A stretch of 64,000 nt of DNA, from the NCBI GenBank assembly GCA_977006965.1, contig OZ345380.1:682001-746000 (forward strand), written 5' to 3'. The position numbers and the translations under genes were made by a program. The DNA comes from Phymatolithon calcareum. Taxonomy: Eukaryota; Rhodophyta; Florideophyceae; Hapalidiales. Shown here in pieces: positions 41,146-53,600 of this stretch. The stretch's first letter is position 1. Each line of letters starts with the position of its first letter. Below the pieces are notes generated by a model. It had not been told where the DNA came from, did not search any database, and was given only the letters and a program-made list of their open reading frames with translations.

Positions 41146-41689
41146 CATGACTGCATGTGCTTTCCCTATCACCTGCGCCAATTAAATCTTTCTGACTCTG
41201 GAAATACATTGGATCCTGTTCATTCAACTTCACAATGTGCCGCAGCAACTCGCGCGCGAGTTCGATATGTTTTGATGTGTAACAGTGATAGCCTGATGTC
41301 TGGCTTAATGTGATTGACCATTGCCCTGTAAGTCGGACAACAGCACTTCGTGGTCTAAATTTGAGCTAATAAATTATTCATAATAAGTTATACACTCGTG
41401 CACGGCGAGGCGGCGTTTCGGGAGAAGATCTTGTCCGTACGTTCCGTTACAGCCAATGCTGACACGTAGTGTGCACGCACATCACTCCACGTGGCTCGAC
41501 TGTGCAGATTTTTTATGTGAAGCACCACATTAGGTTGCTGTTTCATACAGACGAAAAGCGTAGATTGAACTGTAAATTATTTTTAACTTCAAAAGGCATC
41601 CACGTGTGACACCTCATCATCTTGGTTTACAGACCGACGTCATATATCCCTCCAGGAAGCCGCCCAGCTTGTGCCGCGCCGGCAAGGTG

Positions 41690-41770
41690 TGTCTCAGTGC
41701 GGTGTCTCAGACAGCAAAGCAGATGCGTTGGTAACACTATAACAAAAATATCATCTTTCTCTCTTTCAGA
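41690..41770 (+). repeat. SINE-like copy 4 (partial)
   Basis: GCAGATGCGTTGGTAACACT, then AACAAAAATATCATCTTTC, similar to the tail of copies 1 and 5. Confidence 0.45.
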
Positions 41771-42439
41771 CAGCAAAATTTAATCCAGGACTGTTGGGGA
41801 GTGATTACTGTGCACAACTTAGGCTAGGGAAATAGAGCATGAAAAACTGCGCAAAGCAATGCTGATTTTGAAGCGTGGTCCTTACATATGTGGCTTGAAG
41901 GCGGCGACAGCCACTCGTTAATTGCCTTACCGCCATGTTATCACTGATAATAAGGCAGTGAAATTCTTCTGCCGATTGTCCGTTCCTGTTTTAATTTTCA
42001 AGCCGTCCGTAAACGAGTCAGAGAGCACGCATACTATCAAGTTCTGAACTAGAGTTATTCGAAATTAGAGGTATTCGCAAGAAGGCTCGGACTCACAGAC
42101 ATCGAAGAAGGCTTCCGACATCTGACAAACTTCGTTACTTGATGCAGTGTCTCTACTCGACACCGATTCTGACGGCTGCATTTTTCGACAAGAAGACACG
42201 CCCCGTTCTGCACATGAAATCCATCCGCGTGTATACAATTCTCGAGTGATCCTGTGCGGAAGAACAAAAAAAGTAATTTTTTACAAACTTTTCTTCTTCT
42301 TCAAGTCGATCCCCCGGATACAGAATATGACCATCTTTCTTTCTTGCTTTATTGCAGAAGACGTTAACTAAAATTAACATCTGGGGTTGTCAAGCAACCC
42401 CTCGAATTTGAGTACTTCAAGCGGTTTCTCCCTACATAA

Positions 42440-43245
42440 TTCCTGTACTGTTTTAGGGCCTACTCTACCAATAGTCTGCCGTCTTGATAAGCACGCCCAC
42501 TGCAGCGAAGAATTAAGTGATCAACAGTCTCTTTGGTTCCACCTGGACACTCCTGGCGCATGTGGTCGTAGTCCACCGAGCCATCGTCCTTCCGGTGAAA
42601 AGCTGCTACCAGCAAGCAGCATTCTGCGGAAAGTTGATTTAGGACGACTTCAGCACGTCTGTGACTAATCCGGAGTTCTGGGGGTAGAAACTGTACACTT
42701 CTTGATTTCATCGAATGGCCCGGTTTAATTATGGACCGCGCGGCTTCCATGGTCAAGGGTACGCATTGATGCGTCACGAGATCGGATTCCGTAATGCCTC
42801 GACGAGCAAGCTCATCGGCTTTCTCGTTCCCAGGTATCCCACAGTGGCTTGGAACCCAAATCGCCTCGATGGTGACTTTGTCCTCCATAAATGCCTCCAT
42901 GGCTTCCCACAGCTTCTTTGTCATTTCGCCATACATCCGAGGCTGTCCGGCCAATGCATCCAAACAGCTCCTACTATCGGTGAACCTCCTAATGTGTTGT
43001 CCGCCATCGAATTGCAGTTGTTGTACGGCTTCGAAAGCTCAGACCGCCGCGAATACCTCGGCGTCGAAGGATGAGCCGATCCCTCCGGTGCTCATGCCAG
43101 TTTCCTTCAGTACGTTATCGCCGCGTAAGATCAAGATACCTGCGCCACCGAACTGACTGGGGATGTTTCGGTACATATCGAGAGTGTCGCCGTCCTCGTC
43201 GCAGATATTGACTCGTATCTGGGAGTCAGTGGGGGACGCCTGATA
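42440..43245 (-). mobile_element. LINE family D fragment with RNase H domain
   Basis: Minus-strand frames encode VNICDEDGDTLDMYRNIPSQ, FGGAGILILRGD, then a frameshifted join to MDALAGQPRMYGEMTKKLWE and IEAIWVPSHCGIPGNEKADE. This is the RNase H domain, with WVPSHCG and the D in EKADELA. It matches the LINE D copy at 52900-53640 block by block. The RT is missing. In minus orientation it follows the 3' end of LINE C directly, separated by a C/G run. Confidence 0.75.
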
Positions 43246-43264
43246 CGGGGGGGGGGGGAATTGT

Positions 43265-44990
43265 AGGTTTTTATTTAGAAGCCCTCAATGCCGGCGCACG
43301 CCGACACCAGAGCAGCTTCGCATTGCGCTGTAACCTTTCCAGGCAAGACTACGGCATGTCGCCTCCATCATCACACCATCATCTCCTCTTGCATCTCGCT
43401 TTCTATCATCATTAATTTGTCCATCGCTTGTTTCACTTCCTCTTCTGTTCTGTCATTCATCTGTGGTTGCGTTAGGTTGAGTTGAACGTTTTCCAGGAGT
43501 ATCACTGCTAGTTCGTCGTAGTTGTCGATATATGCCGAGGGATTTCGGGGAGGGAAGAAGCCGAAAAACCATTTGACTGCTCAAAGTCTGTGTTTTCTCG
43601 ACTTGATTTGGACTACGGGGTTTGGATTCTCGCTCATATCCACGGCGACTTTGCGTTTTTTGGCCTTCTCCGTCTCGCTCCATGCCCAACAGATTCGCCG
43701 TTTCTCATCCTTGTGGGTGACCTTTCCTTCCACGGCCCTCTTCGCTGGGACGTTCAACAGTTCGTGCTCTTCGAGGTATCGAATATCCCTCTGTGCCTGT
43801 GCTAAGTCCTCATCCGTGCCCTCGTAGTTCTTGCTTCTCTCCGGGTTCCGTTTTGCATGCAGGATTCGCAGCGCAAAGTGTTCTTCTAATATCTTTCGCC
43901 TCAGCTCTGGTGGTGTGATTCTGCATAGCGTTCGCATTCGATCATTATTCCGCTTAGAAAATGGCCAAATATAAGGGAGCAGAACAGTCCTTCTACCTGA
44001 TCCACATGCGCTTGAATGGACTTCGACCACGGTGTTAGGTACACTGCGTATTCCCATCGACATTGGAACAGGGCCTTATATATGGATATGCATTTTGTTG
44101 TCGTCAGTCCTTTAGCTGTGACGCCAATATTCCGGAGGGCGAGGAGTATACCTTTCGCTTTGGAAAGGCATTTCAGGGTGGCGTGGTCGGTAACCCCTGT
44201 ATTGTCGATCGCTGTACCGAGGTATTCCAGTCGGCGGGTTTCGTGGAGATAGGACCCCGCAAGTCTGAATTTTCGCTGGAACAGGCCCGGGTATATTAGA
44301 ACTTCGCTTTTTCCTTTTTTGGTATTCCACGACATGCCATTCTCTCTTGCCCAGCTTGTCGCCGCATCTAGCAGACATGGCATGCCATCCGAGTTTTTAG
44401 TTTGTAGCTGTACGTCATCTGCGAACAGGATTTCCGGGTAAGTTGATAAGCGCGGTGACACTCCCGCGACTTTCAAGGCGAAAGTGTCCATGAACATGTC
44501 CCAAAAACAGGGACTTAGGGGAGAGCCCTGGGGGACTCTGCGATCGATCAGGAGCCACTGGTTTTCCTCTTCTCCGGCTGTGGTGATCCACGACGGCTTC
44601 AGTAGGTACTTGACCATCTCTGCGATATCTTTGGGTAGGCATGACTCGACTCTGCGTTGAAGGATATCTCGTGGGACACGGTCATAAGCGGAGCACAAGT
44701 CGAGGACCGCGACAAATCGGTGGCCTCGCTTCATAGTACTCGTCGCTCTTAGGATCGAGAGTTCCTTCCCTTTGTTCTTCTAGAAGCCCATTTTGAACTG
44801 GTGGAATTTGTGGCGTTGGCGTATCGCAGAGTCCAACGCGGAGTCAATAATCTTTCGCACTTGGCAACACGTTGATGGGCAAGGACCACCAGAAGGAGTC
44901 GGTCACTTGCAATGAGAAGCCCACTGATGAACTTTTTTAAATACTTTTGGCATCTGCACGACAGAGCGGAAGCCTGGGAGGCCGAGGGCT
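43265..44990 (-). mobile_element. LINE family C, RT-bearing copy, 5' truncated
   Basis: The frame 44734-43901 encodes a good RT core: FVAVLDLCSAYDRVPRDILQ (motif A), VPQGSPLSPCFWDMFMD (motif B), PEILFADDVQLQ (motif C, both Asp intact) and GMSWNTKKGKSEVL. It continues with GVTDHATLKCLSKAKGILLA and WEYAVYLTPWSKSI. The region after 43901 is frameshifted but recognisable to the 3' end, which reads CGCCGGCATTGAGGGCTTCT then AAATAAAAACC. An N-terminal piece lies at 44990-44760. No endonuclease domain is present, so the copy is incomplete. Confidence 0.8.
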
Positions 44991-45059
44991 GGCCAACTGT
45001 CATTCGGTGAACGACTGTAAGCAGAATTCCGGCGTTCTCACTCGCAGTCCATGCTTAAA

Positions 45060-45800
45060 TTCTACATATCGTTAAAGATATTTGATGATTTTATTTTGAG
45101 AGCTCCCAAAGCCTCACCTTGGAGTAACGGGGCAGCTCTTGCGATAATCTCTACGCTAAAGTCGTCTGGCTACTCAAAACGTTCTTGATTCGTAATTCTC
45201 TCCCAGCAAGAGCTCTTGTGAGTCTCTTGCACTCAAACTCAATTTCTGTACTCATCTTCGACGACGCTAGAGTACGTTGTAAGGCGACTAGTTCGATCAC
45301 CGCGGCAATCCCACAGTAAGCACCCAACATTGATTTTCTCCAAAGGGATGCTCGATTGAATGTCAACCTTAGGCACCTTAAACGTATTGTTCTTTCTCCT
45401 ATGTAAAGGATCCCTGGTAGCTTGCCTTCAGCAGGAATCTTCATTGATCTGCCGTCTTCTTCCTTTTCCCATACCTTAATTGTTTCTTCTCTCTTCCTAT
45501 GCTTCGTGACAGATCCCTCCTGGGCTTTCTGAAGGGCTTGTCGCAAGTCTTCATACATCTTGAGATATTCAATATCCTTCATTGCTTCCTTTACGTCCTC
45601 ATCTCTTCCAAAGTACTCTTCTGTTTCTTCAAGGCGCTTTTTGTGTCTTACCAGGCTTAATGTAAACCTTTCTGCTTGATTACGTCTCCTCATCTTTGTG
45701 GTCCCAGTCGGCACAGAACTCGCATTCGGTCCCGGCGGTGTTCGGCATACTTTCCGAATACATTCTTGTAGAACAAGCCCACATTCGCCGCCCCACACTG
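45060..45800 (-). mobile_element. LINE family B, 3' fragment
   Basis: Encodes RRRNQAERFTLSLVRHKKRL, EETEEYFGRDEDVKEAMKDI, EGKLPGILYIGERTIRLRCL and EFECKRLTRALAGRELRIKN in one open frame (45798-45151). The tail GAGGCTTTGGGAGCTCTC followed by AAAATAAAATC ends near 45060. It is the reference for the interrupted copy at 12690-15490. Confidence 0.75.
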
Positions 45801-46073
45801 CTGACCCGCACTTCGATCACGTTGAGAATAGGGACCGCAATGACTGAACCACCGGAAAGTGGAGATCCTCCTGTGAATTTCGACCAGAATTCCTATCTGG
45901 TTCCCCAGATTCTCGAAACCGATCCTGAACCACGCTCAAGGCCCTACCGTCTGATGTCATGCTAAAAATCTTGAAGCATCTCAACACCCACTACATGTCC
46001 GCCGCGCTCCATGCTAGAAGTGTCGTCTAAACAAACTTCTCACTCCGCGCTTTGCGAAGCGCTCTGGCTTATA

Positions 46074-46163
46074 GAATGCGGTTCAATTGCAACGGACGAG
46101 TATATAGTTCATCCTTTCTAAAAGATGATCTAGTTGCTCGTCCGCTTCAATTGAATCGCATTC
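46074..46163. repeat. Imperfect foldback, 27-bp arms
   Basis: Arms 46074-46100 and 46137-46163 are inverted copies with three mismatches (GAATGCGGTTCAATTG versus GAATGCGATTCAATTG). The loop contains a smaller inverted pair (TCATC...GATGA). It could be a small MITE or an RNA hairpin. No target duplication was resolved. Confidence 0.6.
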
Positions 46164-46209
46164 AATCTTTTCAACGAAGACCATCAATTACTTCCTGATG
46201 TACAACTGC

Positions 46210-46262
46210 GTGCGATTCATTAATTCATTTTGCTTTTTCCACTAATGGGGCTAGCAGCGACG
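46210..46262 (-). repeat. Short tail-type repeat, second copy
   Basis: Matches 11025-11080 over about 50 bp (see there). Confidence 0.4.
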
Positions 46263-46989
46263 GCGTGCGATAGATAAGCAGACGTCTCTTTGTGCTGGGT
46301 TGTGGCGGGAATGCAAGAGGCCGTGGTGTTATAGCACATGAAAATTCGAGTATATTGTTGTCACAATATCCTTGAGCGACGAAAGCTGAGAGAATTCTCC
46401 CAGATTCACGTCTCTTCCATTTGAGACTAGAAACAAAGACAGGATATCGTCTTCGTAACCCTCTTGTGGACATACACGGCACGTGATGCACCTTGGCTTC
46501 TACTCATAATACCTTCCTGTCAAGCTTGATCTTACTCATTATGTTTCAGAATCATGTTCATCGCCGTAGCTACTTTCCTGGCGTCCTCGCTTGCCTTCAC
46601 GGGCATTAGCATGTGAATATTGTCGCGCACATCGGTATCGAATTACTCCCGCCAGATGGTTGGGACACCTTCATTTTCTCGCTACCGACGCATCTGCATT
46701 AGTTCCATCCCATTGGCCTGGAAATGACTCGCGAGTTCGTATCGTGATCCCTTCTGGACCAGTAGTACACGTTCTCTCGTATGTACTGTAATATAGCTTA
46801 GAGATCACCACGAGTGGATATAAACCGCGACGACGCCCACCTAAAGTAAAGAGGATGGGTGAATCCTGCTGGTTTACTTGACTGTTTGATTTTGCGCTAG
46901 CACCCGTCGTTAGCTCGGCTCGTCTACAAGTCGGGTGGATGTTCCCCACCCTCATCCATCACCGCATCTTCGTCCTGCCGTATCGCAAC
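46263..46989. other. Spacer, no gene recognised
   Basis: Short frames only; no motif. Confidence 0.35.
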
Positions 46990-47205
46990 CCACAACGTTG
47001 CATCCACGTTCATTCAAGCGGTAGAAAATTTTCTATTGGACTTTTTGAGCCCGTCCCTCTTACTACCCCAACAAGAAAAGAAACTCTTCCGTAAACAGAA
47101 TCAAGCCAAAACCTCTTGGCATTAGGAAAGTTGCCCCAAGCGTCAGCAGATGCGTTGGTAACTTTTAAATAAAAATCTACCTTTCTTCTTCTTACTACTA
47201 CCCCA
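46990..47205 (+). repeat. SINE-like copy 5
   Basis: Contains AGTTGCCCCAAGCGTCAGCA, GATGCGTTGGTAACTTTTAA and ATAAAAATCTACCTTTCTTC. It is the best-preserved end of the family. The match to copy 1 begins near 47090 (CAGAATCAA.CCAAAA). Confidence 0.6.
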
Positions 47206-48068
47206 AGCCACGGGCGTTGAGTCGTTCTCCGCACGAACCAGAAACAAACCGCTCAAGGATCCCGACAGTTCTTACATTCGGCCCTCCAGGTGACTTTCTT
47301 TCCGTTTCGTTTCTTTACGCTTTCGCAGCGAAGATCCTATCCATTCCGCCTTCGAGGTGACGCTATCATCCATTCTGTTCTGCCTGTGAGGCGACGTTAT
47401 CAGTCATTGCGCCTGAGCGGCGACGGCATCACTGACGCTAGGACGTTCCGTTCTATTATAGTGACGCACTTGCAAGCTCTGCCACAGCTACCAATATTCC
47501 TCGTCATTCTGTTCGTCCTCGTCCTTCCTGTTTGTGTGGCGTTTTTGCCTTCTGCATTGCACTAAAAATATATCGCAACCTGGATCGGAAATAAGGGTCA
47601 AAAATATTCGTCAACGTATCAAGGTCTGTCACTATCTCCCTATTGTTTATGGAGCAATTGTCCTGACACTGAACGAACCGCTTTGCTACTTTGCAGCTAT
47701 ATCAACAGCAACGGTCACAAATGACTACGCACACACCCTCGTGAACGAATGCATCCAGGTATTCATATGCACTCAACGTGCCCTGTCGGTAATACATAGG
47801 CAATACTCAAGCTATGGTTGGCTTAAATGCAGAATCGTGAGACATTGGCACGACTAGATCTGTATTCCGAAGAGGGTGAAAGTGGTGGAAGTTTCCCATC
47901 CTCATCAGCATGTTTCTACTGTAGAGACCGAACACATGCGTGTATAACGACTAGTGCTTACAAGCTAACGGATCTATCAGTCACTGTAGCGCTCTGGAGG
48001 AGAATGCCGTTACCGACAGTACAGTATGAGCAGCACCTTCGGTCAGTCAACTGCAGTAGCCTGACCCC
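47206..48068. other. Spacer upstream of the 48.2-kb small gene
   Basis: No supportable gene. Confidence 0.35.
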
Positions 48069-48076
48069 TATATAAG
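48069..48076 (+). promoter_or_regulatory. TATA box upstream of the 48212 start
   Basis: TATATAAG lies 143 bp before an ATG in good context (caccATGG). Between them runs a CA/C-rich, G-poor leader typical of a 5' UTR. Confidence 0.5.
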
Positions 48077-48211
48077 CTAGAGACAACTCAACCCTTACCA
48101 CCTTCACCAAACTTCACCCAAAACTCCTTTGATATTCAACCTTCCATCTCCCGCCCAACCTCACAGCTCTGGTCACACAGCCAGCATCCATCCACAACAC
48201 AACCAAAGCAC

Positions 48212-48570
48212 CATGGTAAAAAGCCGAGTTGACAGGCCGCGGTCAGGAGAGCGAGGGAGCAGAAGTGCTCCTTCTCCCTCGAGCTTGCCAGCGCATACAA
48301 CACAATGTCCGTCAAGGTCCAGGATATTATTCGCAACAAGCCACATACAAGTGCGCGGAAGAGTTTCCTTCCTTCTACGCGGGCTCGGACTCGGGTTTGA
48401 ATAGTAGTTCTGGTCCGTCGCGCAATGTGGACCAGAATCTCTTGATCACAGCTTCTAAGGGACTCTGTGAGATGGGTGATTGTCCGTATGGTTATTCTGC
48501 CGAGTGGAGAGTGTCTTCGGACAAGGAAGTTGCCCCAAGTTCCTACTCGCATCTCCTTTCTCTGGGCTGA
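48212..48570 (+). CDS. Putative small gene with disrupted or spliced frame
   Basis: The ATG at 48212 follows a TATA box and a G-poor leader. The direct frame ends at 48404 and looks random. If GTAAAA...GACAG (48215-48234) is removed as a tiny intron, the frame becomes AAVRRAREQKCSFSLELASA, then SVKVQDIIRNKPHTSA. A frame change near 48355 would then lead into EEFPSFYAGSDSGLN and LITASKGLCEMGDCPYGYSA up to the stop at 48568-48570. Either there is unusual splicing plus a frameshift, or this is a pseudogene. I recognise no domain. The promoter-like context is the main reason to list it. Confidence 0.35.
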
Positions 48571-49259
48571 CTCTCGACTGGGCACCATAGCCGTACGGAC
48601 AGTCAGCTATCGCACAAAGTCCCTCTAAGCTACGTTTTGTTGTCTGCCTGATTACTATCTGTGTGCACTTTTGCTTTACTCAGCGATTATATTTGACGTC
48701 GGAAACTAAAGGTGGTGTCTTATGGAGTTCAATGTTTTCATTGATCTGTAAATAGTTGGTAAAGACATAAAGTAGTTCCGCCTGAGAGGAATCTTCCATT
48801 CTTCTTCATTCTGCTTGCTTTTGTGAAATTTTGGACGTCGCCCATCTCATAGCCATCCCTCTGTGTCTACTTTCTGAACAATAGCGCTCGTGAGAACAAG
48901 TAATCTTCCTCCAACATCGGCACTTGGATCTTCGGCGAGAATAGAAAGTTGATGCTCTCTAGAGTTTCGATCACAGAAATAGGTCCACGAAGAAACATAA
49001 TAATATTATGTTTTTCCGTGTATTGCGTAGCAGGGCCACAAGTTGCGCCACCTTTCAAAGAAAAAACACAAAATTTTTTGTCGTCCCGCCAAACGGTGGA
49101 ATACTGACACCTCCACTGTGGGTGCTAGAGATGAAACGTTGTTACAAAGAGGAAGACGAATGGACGGAAGGGATCACTGCGGTGGAAAGCTTTAACAAAA
49201 TAGCGTTGCTTATCCTCCTCGGCTTCCGGACACTTTTGGCATCGATGGAGTATCCCTAG
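48571..49259. other. Spacer, no gene recognised
   Basis: Short frames only. It may contain the 3' UTR of the preceding putative gene. Confidence 0.35.
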
Positions 49260-50250
49260 GCAATGGAGGAGTCACAGATACGCTAATGATGTAACGAATA
49301 AAGAAAGCAAGAATGGCTGCGTACGAGTTGCGTACATTGGGAGTATTAAAGAAAGGTCTAAGTATACAGAAGTGTTTTCAGATATGCAAGACGCTAGTAC
49401 AGCCACGCTAGGAGTATTCATGCACTTAACGCCCTGGACAGAAGAAGTACAAAATGCCGTCAAGGAAGTAGAAGTAACTTCAACCAATTATTCGGGCCAT
49501 TGGCTCGAGGAAGGACGGATAGGCTCCGTCTCCTGTGTCGGATCCAGACGGCCCGCATCAGTGAGAGATCTTGGCCTTCGAAATGCTGAGAAGGAGCAAG
49601 GATAAAGAAGGTATATATTCAAATGATGTGCATGAAAGAAGAAACATCCAAGAATGGCAGAACACAAAGAAAGATGACCTCGCGATGGAGACCAAGAAGC
49701 AGTTTGGTTAAGCTGTAAAGCATATCCAAATAAACCAGTCTTCGCGAACACTTTGATCTAAATTTCTGGCAATGGGAGGGACCGCCTTAAATCGAAGCGG
49801 AAAGGAAGATCCCATACGACAAGACAATAGAATAGCCAGCAATCCTCAAGTTCCCCAAGGTGAAGCACAGGCAATTCGCACTGCAGTATGCCTGAAGTAG
49901 ATTCGATGGAGACCCTTGAATGCACGCTCGCAGGGTACGACCTCGAAGGAGAAAGAAGACTGGAAGCAGAAAAGGCGCTACATGAGCTCTTACTATTTAG
50001 CAAGACACTCATAGAACGAATGCAGAACGAAAAAGGACTGTATTGATTCGCAGAAGGCAAGGCAAAAAGGTGGTCGAGTCCAAGCACCAAAAACCCTGTC
50101 GAGGACTGAGATAGGATTACCTTAAATCCTGAATTTTCCCGTCCGCCATTGTGGTGGGCGTTTTTTGTGCTGCACAAAGGTAGGTAGCATCAGATGAAGC
50201 CTTGCTCCTTTCTTCGGAAGTCTGTAGGGCTTTTCAATAAACTTAAAAAC
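49260..50250 (+). mobile_element. LINE family A, 3' fragment (second copy)
   Basis: AAYELRTLGVLKKGLSIQKC and LTPWTEEVQNAVKEVE correspond to VYELPALGVFKKGLTIQKC and LTPWT-NVQDAVNEVE of the first copy. KHIQINQS- and KVKHRQ-type segments are also shared. Frames are broken. The end reads GTAGGGCTTTTCAATAAACT then TAAAAACC and abuts the S1 pseudogene at about 50250, so this tail has removed or displaced the 5' part of that gene. Confidence 0.7.
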
Positions 50251-50556
50251 CCATTTACAAGGAGGAGGCTGGATACAAATACGGTGTCTGCAAATCGTAG
50301 ATCATTGGAGATCAGTGTCTTTTGTGTGCTGCCCATTTCTTCTTCTTCAATCTCGACAATGTAAGCTAAGGAGCAGAATACCGACGTGGATTACTCTGAG
50401 AAATTGTATAAAATTGAGGAAGTTTACATTCACAAGAAGTACAAGGGTTGGCACAATCATTACGACATTGCGATTCCTGAGGTCAATGGAAAATACACGA
50501 ACGTGCGCATGGTTTGCCCCGAAGGACAGCACTCCGGTCATGGTCACTGGCTACGC
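50250..50556 (+). pseudogene. S1 protease paralog, 5' fragment
   Basis: Corresponds to about codons 53-160 of the intact protease at 8039. It reads YKYGVCKS-IIGDQCLLCAAHF, then EEVYIHKKYKGWHNHYDIAI and KYTNVRMVCPE. The signal peptide and IVGG activation site are missing because LINE A sequence abuts upstream. CAAHC has become CAAHF, an in-frame stop replaces a serine codon, and small deletions shift the frame. It breaks at the gypsy LTR at 50557. Confidence 0.88.
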
Positions 50557-50643
50557 TGTAAACCCGTAGCGCTTACTGCATGGGTAGTGTTCCTGGCGCG
50601 TTGCATGCAACAAGTGCATGTGCCTATATCAGGCTATGCGTAA
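50557..50643 (+). repeat. 5' LTR of the gypsy element, first part
   Basis: Matches the first 87 bp of the 3' LTR (58674-58760) and stops where LINE D is inserted. The last 13 bp form the LINE target duplication. Confidence 0.88.
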
Positions 50644-53600
50644 AGCATGCCGTACCGCGTGGAAATCTTCGTGGAAAAATCTGGTGGACCGACGCGTGCG
50701 CGAAAGCTGTCGAAGAGCAAAGGAAAGCGGTCGACACTTATGAGCGCGATCCATCTCCGGAGTTCTCGCAGTACATGCAAAAGTACGAGCAAACACGGAC
50801 ATTGTCATCGCCGCAGCTAAACAGAAGTGCTGGCGCGACTTGTCTTCAACGGTCAAGGCGGACAGCAAGGGATGGAAACTTCTGGCTGAAATCGAGGGCA
50901 TACGCCGAGCGAGAGTAACCATTGTGAAGGATTGCCGTAAATCTGACCAAAGCATTACCGACGATGTCGTTAAGGGATATGTCTCCAAAAACCGCAACAA
51001 AGTCAAGGCCCAAGGCTTGAAGTGGCAATGGCAGTATATGCATGCTTTGGTAAAAGCGAGGAAAGAATTGGCAAGCGACCCGGAATTTTTTATTCGCGAA
51101 ATCACTGCAGCAATAAGTGCAATGCCATTACGTACTGCAACTGGCCCGGATGCATTAGAGGTGGAATTCATCCGCCACCTTTCTCCAATGGCTTAAGGCC
51201 GTCTCTTAGGCCTAGTGAACAGAACCTGGCGCGAGGGTACTGTATCGACTGCATGGAGAGTGGTGCTGCTCATCGGCATACCCAAACCAAATGATCCAAA
51301 TGCCCATCGTCCTATTTCACTGTCATCAATTGTCAACCGTATTGCTGACAGCCTTATCGGATTGCGTTTAACGGAATGGGTGGAATCGAAACTTCCAACG
51401 ACAAAAGCAGGATTCAGACGGTATCGCAACACCCACGAGCATATAGCCGCTATCGCGCAACGTACGGCAGACGCATTCTCCCGTCGGCGTAAAAGCGCAG
51501 CCCTGTTCGAAAATTTCAGCGTTGCATACGATCGTGTCGTGATTCCAGCGTTGCTTGTAAAAATGGCGGACCTTAATTGCTCTCCAAATATGCTCTGCTG
51601 GATGCATTCGTACTTGACGGATCGCCGAGCCCGAGGTCGATACATCAACACCGTCGGTCGGTCGCGTGTGCTTAGATGCGGGCTACCCCAAGGGAGATCG
51701 TTGCCGTCAAATCTTTGGAACTTATACTTATTGGACTTAGATGTACGTCTTGACGACCTTGTTAAATTTAGTTTCGCAGACGACAGCAGCTTCCATGCCA
51801 CAGGCAGCACTTGGGATGACGTCATCTCAAAGCTCAATGAGGCAGCCGAGATACTCTCCGGTTTATGCAGCCGTTTGCGAATCAAGCTGAACGCTCGGAA
51901 ATGCAAGGTGTTAGGATTTGCGGCAGGCGGACGCTCACCGCCGGAAATTATTGACGGTGATGTCAATATCGATGGCGAGGCAATAGATACAGTTGCGGCA
52001 TACAAGTTCCTCGGAGTTCATTTCGCCCAACGACTGAGCTTCAATTTCATTATCGGGAAGTGAGCCAGAAACTCCGGTCCAAGACCTGCCTCATCCGAGC
52101 GCTCGGCGGAATATCTTGGGGTGCGGAATCATCGACGATGGAAGCTTTCCGTAAGAGCTACTGCGAGCCAACTGCGCTATATGGTGCATTAGCTTTCGCT
52201 GTCCACGGCTTCGACGCCCACATCAAGCAAGTGGAAGTCGCTAGGAAGGAAGCGGCTCGAGCGGCTAGCGGATGTTTGAAAGCCACGATAATTGCCAAGA
52301 TCCAGTCACTGACTGGGATGCGTAGCCTGCAAGCTATTGTAGAGGTGCAAGCTACTCTTGTCATGGACAAAGCACTTCGACTTCTACCGGACACTCCTGT
52401 GGCTCGCACAAGCCAGACAAATATATTGAACTCTAGACGCAACGTAGGGTCGTGGAAGGACTCGAGCACCTACCATCTGGCGGAGAAAGGGATCCTTGCG
52501 CTCCCCCGCAATGGGATCCAACCAACAATTGAGAAGGACAGCTCAAGGAAGAGGTTTTCAACCTTCACGACTCCTGTTTCGGCGAAGGATGATCCAGAGG
52601 AGAAGCGTACAGCGACAGAAGATTTTATTCTAGAGCGAAAGGGAGCACAACAAGCCGATATCGAAATATGGACGGACAGAAGTGTCGGAAAAGTACCACA
52701 TGAATTTTCTGCGACCTGAATCATGGAGAACGAGTCTCCGTAAAATGGGATGAAGGTTGGTATACTGCAACATTGAGCAAATTCAGTCCCTCTCAGTACC
52801 AGAACCACGAAGCAGCGAAACGTTTGATTCTCGACACGGCAGGCCCTCGGACATCCTCTTGGCCTACGACGATGGAGACGAGCATGCATACTCAAGGACC
52901 TCGACCGCTTCGAAACAACGCGTTTCCGTGTGCGACGAAGACGGAGACACACTCGACATGTATCGTACAATTCCAGTCCAGGTCGGCGGAGCTGGGATTC
53001 TGATTTTGCGCGGCGAGGAAACTTTTATGGAATAAGCGCTGGCCGTTGGGGCTGTCGGCTCTTCATTTGACGCGGAGGTATTTGCCGCCGTACAGGCCTG
53101 ATATGAAACGTTAACGCTACAACTTTCCCGCGGCAGCACTATCAGATTGTTCACTGACAACCGTAGCTGCATAGACGCGCTCAACGGACAATCGCGGATG
53201 TTTGGTGACATGTTTCGGAATCAAGGAACCCTTATGGAACTGTTATTTTCACGCGAGATTCAGATAGAGTATGTTTGGATACCGAGTCACTGCGGCGTCT
53301 CGAAGAATGAGGCTGCTGATGAACTTGCGGCGCGGGAAATTTCGGAATTTCGGAATCGAGTCTGGCTCTGGACCAAGCGATACCTCTCACTTTGGAAGCG
53401 GCACGATCCATCATCAAGCCGCCCTGTAGAAGCAAACCAGTGACCCTTCCTACGCTTCCGAAAGATCTGCACATCTCGCAGAGACGTGCAGAGGTGGTAC
53501 TTCACCTGCTCATAGTGAACTGCAACCCTATTGTGGCAAGCTTTCCCCATGTACACAGCGAGAATGAACCGCTTCTCTACGACCCAGTATGCAAGATGTG

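Larger units (their letters stand above)
39454..42439. other. Gene-poor spacer with SINE-like copies
   Basis: Upstream of the TauE-like gene no further gene can be supported. Scattered short frames lack motifs. The only recognisable items are three SINE-like copies listed separately. Confidence 0.4.

Noticed and set aside
48136-48588. 150-codon minus-strand frame over the 48.2-kb small gene
   Set aside because: No domain, and it is opposite to a better promoter and start context on the plus strand.
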